Part shown: positions 57,675-64,000 of the stretch, piece by piece
Layout of the letters: each line of letters begins with the position of its first letter
How positions within the stretch are numbered: the stretch's first letter is position 1
Assembly (NCBI GenBank): GCA_023213395.1
Contig: CM041465.1
Location: forward strand, 83,025,741-83,089,740
Length of the DNA: 64,000 bases
Origin: Cycas panzhihuaensis
Taxonomy: Eukaryota > Cycadophyta
Direction: 5' to 3'
Position numbers and translations under genes: made by a program
Notes under the pieces: model-generated
What the model saw: only the letters and a program-made list of their open reading frames with translations
The model's database searches: none
What the model was told of the DNA's origin: nothing

Positions 57675-58930
57675 TAAATATGGATAATACATAGAATTAA
57701 TTCTTCATCCAGACTTAAATCCCTAACTTAACCCAAAACCTAAATAAAAGGAAATCATATCTTGAAGCCCTCATAAACAAAGAAGATGAATCTTTTGATA
57801 TAAACCCTATAATAAATGAGGACTTAATCATAATCCCAATCCCTAATAGATTATCTGATCGTATGGAGAAACACTGGGAGAACTGCCTAATTGGGTAGTT
57901 CTCATGCCCCAGACCAAGGGTGGACTCCATAAGGAAATGGGTAGGGCAGAAATAGAAACTGAAAGGGTCAATGGAGGTCATAGCACTTCTTAAGGGATGC
58001 ATGCTCTTCAAATTCATATGTAAAGAAGACTTGGTAAGTGTCGTATTGTGATCACTCTAGATGATGGGGAGAAAAGTAGTCATAATGGAGAAATGACATC
58101 CAGATTTCGATCTGGTTGAGGGCTCTATAAAGTAAATTATGCTTTGGATTCAACTACTAGGTCTCCCACTTCAAACCTAGGATTTGGATGTTATAAAAGG
58201 GATAACCAAGGTTATAGGCCCCCTTTTGGCAGTTGACTCAGTTGCTAAGAATAGAAGTAGGCTGGTGAATGGTAGATTCTATGTTCTAGCTAGAATGGAT
58301 AGAGGGAGAAGGTTACACTAGAGATCAGAAATTAGTATATGAGCTTGAAAACATGAGGTGCCTAACCTACAAGCGTCTGGGATACCTCCCTTAAAACTGC
58401 CTTGGGGAACTAAAGAAGGAGCCTCATGTGCCCCATGAGGAGGAGAAGGAGTTGGGTAACGGCAAACAACACAGCCTCTTGGGAGTCTCTAAAGAGGTGA
58501 AGAGGGTTGAAGATGATTTAATTAAAGTTGGCCAGGAGTTGGACCTAGAGGAGAAAGACACTCTTCTAGAAGAAGGGGAGACAGAAAGGAGGGAGGAGCT
58601 TAGGATGAGTACCCCTCCAGTTCACAATCAAACCCAAGAGGGTGATATTGAACCTATTGACCTGGATAAGGGGACCCTTTTAGGGGAGAAGGAGACCCCC
58701 CAACCTAAATATCAAGCTCCCCCAGAAAGATAAGAGGAGCAAGGAAGACTTGAGAAGGTTTAGAAAATCATAGGGAAAGGGATACAGGAGGACTACAAGG
58801 ATTCAAAACATGTTGAAGGACTAGATTTTGGAAGTGAAAGGAGGCTTGGGAGACCCTCCCAGAAGATGTTGAGAGAGAGGGAGGTAGCTTTATAGATAGA
58901 CTAGGGCAGCCAACATACCCTCAGGGATGG
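57675..58930 (+). pseudogene. LINE ORF1 (DUF4283-like)
   Basis: Plant L1 ORF1 signature in the plus frame: SIRKWVGQK*KLKGSMEVI near 57930, LLKGCMLFKFICKEDLVSV near 57985, HPDFDLVEGSI near 58097, IQLLGLPLQT*D near 58150 and AVDSVAKNRSRLVNGRFYVL near 58225. This order matches the DUF4283 RNA-binding region of plant LINE ORF1 proteins. The acidic tail frame 58428-58733 follows. Several stops fall at expected Trp codons. Confidence 0.78.
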
Positions 58931-58984
58931 AGGAGGGTAAGGTCCCAAATTAAGAAGTAAAAGATAAAAAGGTGGAGGGAGAAG

Positions 58985-59680
58985 GGGGCAAAGTAATCAT
59001 AAAACTCGCCTCCTAGAACATATGGGGCATAATTACCCTATCAAAATATAGATTGGTGAGAAATCTTTGATCTCACCTAGATTTGGATATTCTCTTACTC
59101 CAGAAGACTAAATTAGAAGTAGATAACAGAGATAAAATAAAGATCAAAGTGTAGAGGGGAGCTAAGATGAATGCATCAGATGGGTATAGAGGCTCAGGTG
59201 GTATGGCCAACATGTGGAATCCCAGAAAATAGGAAAGAGAGGTTTGTATCTCAGAGGACCATTTTATGTCTAGCTGGTTGACCTATATAGAATCAAATCT
59301 CAAATGGTTGGTTTCAAATGTATATGCTCCTTTAACTTGGGAAGGGAGGAAAGGTTTGTGGGATAGGATGTTAATCTAGCCCCCTTGTCCCCTGAGGAAA
59401 AGAAAAGGGGTCAACAGGTCTAGATTAATAGCATGGTAGAATTGGGGGAATTTATGCAAAAAGGGGGCATGATAGATGTCCCCCTTAAAGGCCCAAAGTT
59501 TTCCCAGACTAATAGAAGGTTGGAAGCCCACCATATTAGGTTATACTTGATAGAGTTCTAATAAATTATGCTTGGGCCAGCTAGTATAGTAATATTACTC
59601 TAGAAATTTTGCCAAAGTTGGTCTCAGACCATGCTCCTTTAATGTTGGGATTTACTAACAATAAGAGATATATGGGAGCT
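58985..59680 (+). pseudogene. LINE apurinic-type endonuclease remnant
   Basis: ILAS*NIWGI opens where the family has SWNxRG, then SHLDLDILLLQKTKLE (expected QETK), GYRGSGGMANMWNP and WLVSNVYAPLTWEGRKGLW, the xNVYAP motif. The downstream GDFN and SDH motifs are mostly lost; VSDHAP is visible near 59620. No longer functional. Confidence 0.78.
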
Positions 59681-59959
59681 CCATTTCATTTTGAGAAAAT
59701 ATGAACAAAGGAGCCCAGCCTCTAGGATTTGCTTGAAGACTGGTGGAAGGTCCCAATAGAAGGATATGTGATTCTTAGGTTCTCAAAAAAACTGAATTGG
59801 ATGAAGCATTAGTTAAAAGAGTGGAACAAGAATTGTTATGGAAACATCTTTGAAATAAAGAACTAGATCATGGAGGATCTTAAGGTGGTGGAGATGAGAG
59901 TTCAAGAGGAAGGGAGGTCCCAATCCTTGGATCAAATAGAGAGAGGCCTTCTCTTAAAA

Positions 59960-61310
59960 CTAGAGGGAACACTAATAAAGGAGGAGATCTGTTAGAGATA
60001 AAATTCTAAGGCCCTGTGGCTACCTAAGGGGGACAAAAATACAAAAATTTTCTACTTGACCACTTTGAAACATTGTACTTATAACCAGATTAAGGTCATG
60101 ATCAACAAGGATGGCGAGGAAGTCTCAGAGCAGAGAGCCATCAAGGATGTGGCAGTGGATTACTTTAGGGACCTATTTGTTGAACCTGGGTGTCAAGATA
60201 TAGAGGCCAGGAGAGAACTATTGGACCTGATCCCTAAGAACATTGAGGAAGAAATGAATAGAAATCTTGAGGCTCCCTTTTCAATGGAAGAGATGAGGAG
60301 AGTTGTGTTTGGTATGAAAAAGGAGAAAGCTCCTCACCCTCACAGCTTCCCTCCTAGTTTTTTCCAGGAGTATTGGGGCATTATTAAGGAAGATCTCTTA
60401 GAGGATGTCAAGGGATTCTATGAGAATGGCAAGATCCACAAGGAGTGGTAGGCCACCTTCCTGGTTCTAATCCTAAAGAAGGAAGAGGCGAAAAGGATGG
60501 AGGATTTTAGACCTATTAGTTTGTGTGATGTGAAGTACAAAATTTTGGCTAAGATTCTTGCCAATAGACTTAAGAGATTTCTCCCTTTACTCATATCACC
60601 TAGCCAAGATGATTTTGTCAAAGGAAGATAGATTTTAGATGGGACAATAGTGGTCCATGAAACTATTCACTCAACCTCCCAGAGGAAGGGCCCTAGTATG
60701 ATAATGAAGATCAATCTTTCTAAGGCTTATGATAGGGTCTCATGGGAGTTCCTAAAGGAGTGTATCAGAGCCTTTGATTTTAAAGCTCGATGGGGGAATT
60801 TGATAAATAGTTGTATCTTAAAGCCAAAGTTCTCTATGATGGTTAATGGAACCTCAACAACTTTCTTTCCTAGTTTTAGAGGTCTTCGACAAGGGGACCC
60901 CCTAGCTCCATACCTATTCATAATTATGGATAAATTGTTGGGTAGGACATTAGAGGAAGCTAAGAAGACAGGAAATATTATGGGCCTTAAGCCCACTTTG
61001 GGAGTGGACACTATCACTCATCAACATTTTATGGATATTAACATTTTGTTGAGTAGGGCCACTATCAAGGAAGTTAGGGCTATAAAGGTTGAGCTCAAAA
61101 AGTCTGAGGCTACTACAAACCATAAGGTAAATCTAAACAAGAGCAACATTTTCTTTCTAAATACCTTGGAGTGTGCCCAAAGAACCATCAGTAGGATTTT
61201 GGAGATGCCTTCTCAGAAGCTTCCTACTGTGTACCTTAGTATGCCATTTTTTATAGGTAAAGTGGAGAAGGATTTATGGAATCCAATCATTAATTGGGTC
61301 TAAAGGAAGT
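59960..61310 (+). pseudogene. LINE reverse transcriptase
   Basis: Frame 60056-60451 has TTLKHCTYNQIKVM and KKEKAPHPHSFPPSFFQEYW. Next, out of frame, DFRPISLCDVKYKILAKILA and LISPSQDDFVKGR. Frame 60650-61303 has MKINLSKAYDRVSWEFLKEC, GLRQGDPLAPYLFI, and the catalytic position FMDINILLS where the family has FADDTLL. The palm therefore lacks one catalytic Asp. HKVNLNKSNIFF and LPTVYLSMPFFIGK close the domain. Confidence 0.9.
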
Positions 61311-62680
61311 TGGTAAGCTAAAAGGGGGCCTTTCTAAGTCAAGCAAGAAAATTTCAATTACTAGTGGCCTCTCTCTAGAATATCCTAACCTATAGGATGT
61401 CCTTGTTCAGATGCCCTATGAAGATCATCAAACTTTAGAATCTATTCAGAAAATATTCTTATAATCGAGGGTGAAGGAAAGAGATAGAATTCACCTAGTG
61501 TCCTGGAAAAAAGTTTGTCTCCCTAAATGGGTGGGTCGAATGAATGTCAAAGATATAACTTGCTACAACAGGGCCGCGGTGGCTAAAATGGGTTGGAATC
61601 TGTCTAAGGAGGATGGGAGGCTGTGGTGTAAAGTTGTTTCCTAGAAATACCTTAGGGATAAATAGTTCCTAAAGGATACTATCTTGGGCAAGCTCGAATC
61701 TACGATCTGGAAAATCCTAACTTACGTGAGGAAGATGCTTGCGTCTGGAGCATATTGGAGCTTGGGGGATGGTGAATCGATAAATTTCTGGGAAGACATC
61801 TGGTGTGGGTAGTCCCAGCTAAATAAGAGACCAGGCTTTGGCCTCCTTCAACACATCTGCGAGAGGCTTTATGGTAGAAAAGTAAAGAACTATTGGGAGA
61901 CTCATGAGAGTTTGAAAAATTAGAGACACTTCGAGGATCTTCCTGCAGAATATTCTGGTTTGGAGCAAATTGAGGATCTCATGAGGGACTTAGCTAAAGT
62001 GTACATTCCTAAGCTCCCCAAGGAGGATTCTCTAGTTTGGTAGGCTTCCCCTTTTGGGAAGTACATGGTGAAATTTGGATATGGGTTCCTCATCTTAGAA
62101 AAAGGAATAACTGAAAATAGGATATTAGGAGGAGTGTGGAAAATGGGGTTAATTCCTAAGGAAGTAATTTTCTAATGGTTATGCTTAAAGAATAAAATTC
62201 TAACCATAGACAACCTTAGGAAAAGAGGGTTCTTCTTGGTGAATAGATGTGTCTTCTATTGGGAAGAGGAGGAGTCCCTTAACCATATTCTGTTGCACTA
62301 CTCCTTTTCCAGGGAGGTATGGAAGCTATTATGGATCACTTTGGAGTTGAGTGGGTCCTTCTTGAAACCATGAAGGATCTAGTCCTTGCCTAGTCCTGTC
62401 CTTTTACATGCAGATCTCTGAGTTTCCTGTGGTTAATATCACTACCTGTATTGATGTATAACCTTTAGAAAGAGACGAATAGTAGAATCTTTCAAGAGAA
62501 ACAAATGGATAATGTAAAGCTTTTTGGAATGATTTTTTCCGCTTTGAGAGAGACTCTGAAGGAGAAAGAAGAAAATTTTATTCCCTTTGAGGAAAGGAAG
62601 ATCTTGGATAAGTGGGGTATCGAGAACCCTAAAATTAATCTAAGAACAAAAAGGTAATGTAAGTGGTGCCCCCCCTCTAG
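61311..62680 (+). pseudogene. LINE thumb and zf-RVT-like region
   Basis: After RT come WKKVCLPKWVGRMNVKDITC and NRAAVAKMGWNL near 61510-61600, then WSLGDGESINFWEDIW near 61760. The Cys/His region typical of plant LINEs lies at 62140-62340: GLIPKEVIF*WLCLKNKILT, LRKRGFFLVNRCVF and LNHILLHYSFSREVWKL. Stops interrupt all parts. Confidence 0.75.
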
Positions 62681-62684
62681 AGAG

Positions 62685-63069
62685 CTGGGTTAAGGTTAAC
62701 TTCGATAGTGTGGCAAAAGGTAACCCCAGTGAGGTAAGGAGTGGAGGGGTATACAGAGATGCTGAGGAGAATGTGATTTGGGCCTTCACTGACTATCATG
62801 GGACCCAAACAAATCATTAATCTGAGTTAGAAGCTATATGCAAAGCTATGGACGTGATAACCCAGGAAGGGTACCAAAGAGTAATTCTAAAAGGGGATTT
62901 GTTGAATATGATAAAATTAATTAGATGGGAGGTGAACCTGAACTGGAAGCATAGCGCTATGATAAATGATACAAAGGAGTCTCTCCAAGGAAGAGAAAAT
63001 GTTCAGATGGCTCACACATACAAGGAAGGTAATAGAGTAGCTAATAATTTGGCTAACTGGGGGGTCTAA
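62685..63069 (+). pseudogene. LINE RNase H
   Basis: SWVKVNFDSVAKGNPSEVRS opens the domain, then GGVYRDAEENVIWAF, SELEAICKAMDVI with the Glu, LKGDLLNMI where the third Asp remains, and NRVANNLANWGV at the end, where Asp is replaced by Asn. Plant L1 elements with a C-terminal RNase H are known. One stop near 62818 precedes SELEA. Confidence 0.82.
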
Positions 63070-63383
63070 TTTAGAAGAAATGAGACGTGAAGGGACTTGC
63101 TTCCTAAGGAAACTATGGGTTTGGTTAGAAACGATCTGGAAGGTATTAGTATGCCTACAGAGCTTGCCATTGGGCATGTAGTGGTAGATAGTTAGTCCTA
63201 ATTCTCATAGCTAGCCACTAGGCTTATCATGGCTAGGTAGGGTTAGGAGAATTAGTTAGATTTGTTTTTGTATTTCAAAGCTAGGCCATGGGCTTATCAC
63301 GACAGGTTGTTAAGGCTAACTTGGTTGATTTGTAATGGGGTTGGAGCCCCATTTTCATCTCCACATTTATTTAAACCATATTA
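63070..63383 (+). other. LINE 3' UTR
   Basis: Contains two copies of a block like GCTAGGCCATGGGCTTATCACGA (the first, near 63210-63230, is more diverged from the second at about 63280-63303) and GTTGGAGCCCC. No coding signal. Confidence 0.6.
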
Positions 63384-63384
63384 A

Positions 63385-63481
<97 letters not shown>
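63384..63481. repeat. (TA)n tail of the LINE
   Basis: About 49 TA units with one G interruption at 63410, ending exactly where the target duplication starts. It takes the place of a poly-A tail. Confidence 0.95.
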
Positions 63482-63483
<2 letters not shown>

Positions 63484-63492
63484 CTCTATTAA

Positions 63493-63632
63493 TAAGAGAG
63501 AAACGTTTTTTGTATATTTATAGTTTTGTCATCTTACATATATAGATATTCATAGTTTAGAAGAAAGATACTAATCTAAGACTATAACTTAATTTGATGT
63601 TCTTTTATTAGAATATGGAATATGATAACTTT
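63493..63632. other. unassigned stretch right of the LINE
   Basis: AT-rich. If the primer site at 63633 is real, this is leader sequence of a minus-strand copia element that received the LINE. Confidence 0.3.
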
Positions 63633-63757
63633 GATACCATGTTAATATGCTCTTAATAATTCCATTATTGAATTATAACTAAAGCCTAATAAATAAAACT
63701 AAGAGAGATGTACTAAACAAGGAGCTATATGAATATTATTGGAAGTGTGCCAACAAT

Positions 63758-63820
<63 letters not shown>

Positions 63821-64000
63821 CCATTAAGAGAACATTCAAGAGGCTATATATTTGAATGAAGCTCTTGATATGTTTGCATACTATGCTTCATGAAATAAGG
63901 AATATATATACTAAAGTATGCTTAAAATATGAATTGAATAACTTGATAAAACTAAACTTTGAATCTAACTAAATGCATGTTAAAGGATAAAACTCTCAAT
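63633..64000 (-). mobile_element. possible start of a minus-strand copia element
   Basis: The minus strand at about 63629-63640 reads TGGTATCAAAGT, like the copia-1 primer site, and is preceded by AACA, a typical LTR end. The 5' LTR would extend rightwards past the window edge and include the (GA)n run. No coding region is available to confirm it. Confidence 0.4.
63761..63818. repeat. (GA)n microsatellite
   Basis: About 29 GA units without interruption. Confidence 0.98.

Larger units (their letters stand above)
57111..63479 (+). mobile_element. full-length L1-type LINE with RNase H
   Basis: 6.4 kb non-LTR retrotransposon: 5' UTR, ORF1, endonuclease, reverse transcriptase, Cys/His region, RNase H, 3' UTR and (TA)n tail. 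A target duplication of 12-13 bp, taactctattaa, is at 57099-57110 and 63481-63492 (one further A matches on each side). All ORFs carry stops, so it is dead. Confidence 0.92.

Noticed and set aside
63335-63523. Plus-strand frame with a long Ile-Tyr run
   Set aside because: Translation of the LINE (TA)n tail.

Overview
The window is plant nuclear DNA made almost entirely of decayed retrotransposons stacked inside one another. I found no host gene, tRNA, rRNA or prokaryotic feature. The evidence for a plant is the set of families: Ty1/copia elements with tRNA-iMet-type primer sites, Ty3/gypsy chromoviruses, a 16-kb Tat/Ogre-like gypsy element with an antisense plant-mobile-domain-like gene, and an L1-type LINE ending in RNase H. 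Heavy decay with little deletion suggests a large-genome seed plant, possibly a gymnosperm; that last step is a weak inference.

Layout. 223-7409 is copia-1 (+), with both LTRs and target duplication aaatt. 7738-about 12530 is gypsy-1 (+), a degenerate chromovirus. From about 12850 to about 57097 runs gypsy-2 (+), a chromovirus split into three blocks: 13060-15326, 45138-45566 and 54695-56249 plus its 3' LTR. It is split by copia-2 (-, 15327-45137) inside reverse transcriptase and by copia-3 (+, 45567-54689, duplication ataac) inside RNase H. Copia-2 is itself split: copia-4 (-, 15670-23144, two 556-bp LTRs, duplication taaga) sits in its 3' LTR, and the Tat-like element Tat-1 (-, 27581-43718, two 1561-bp LTRs) separates its gag from its leader. 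A full-length LINE (+, 57111-63479) with a 12-13 bp target duplication and a (TA)n tail follows. The right edge probably holds the start of another minus-strand copia element.

Most notable is Tat-1. Between integrase and the 3' LTR it holds a gene on the strand opposite to gag-pol (about 31870-34500): TATA box, possible 5'UTR intron, a plant-mobile-domain-like ORF, a four-unit 30-bp coding repeat, two short introns whose removal restores frame, and a coiled-coil end. An RNase H domain on the pol strand lies beyond it (31200-31640), apart from the usual RNase H. Other points are a leader block shared by two different copia families, a 32-bp perfect inverted repeat enclosing a copia LTR fragment inside a gypsy RT, and in-frame stops that look like cytosine deamination. 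No element is visibly autonomous; copia-4 is the best preserved.
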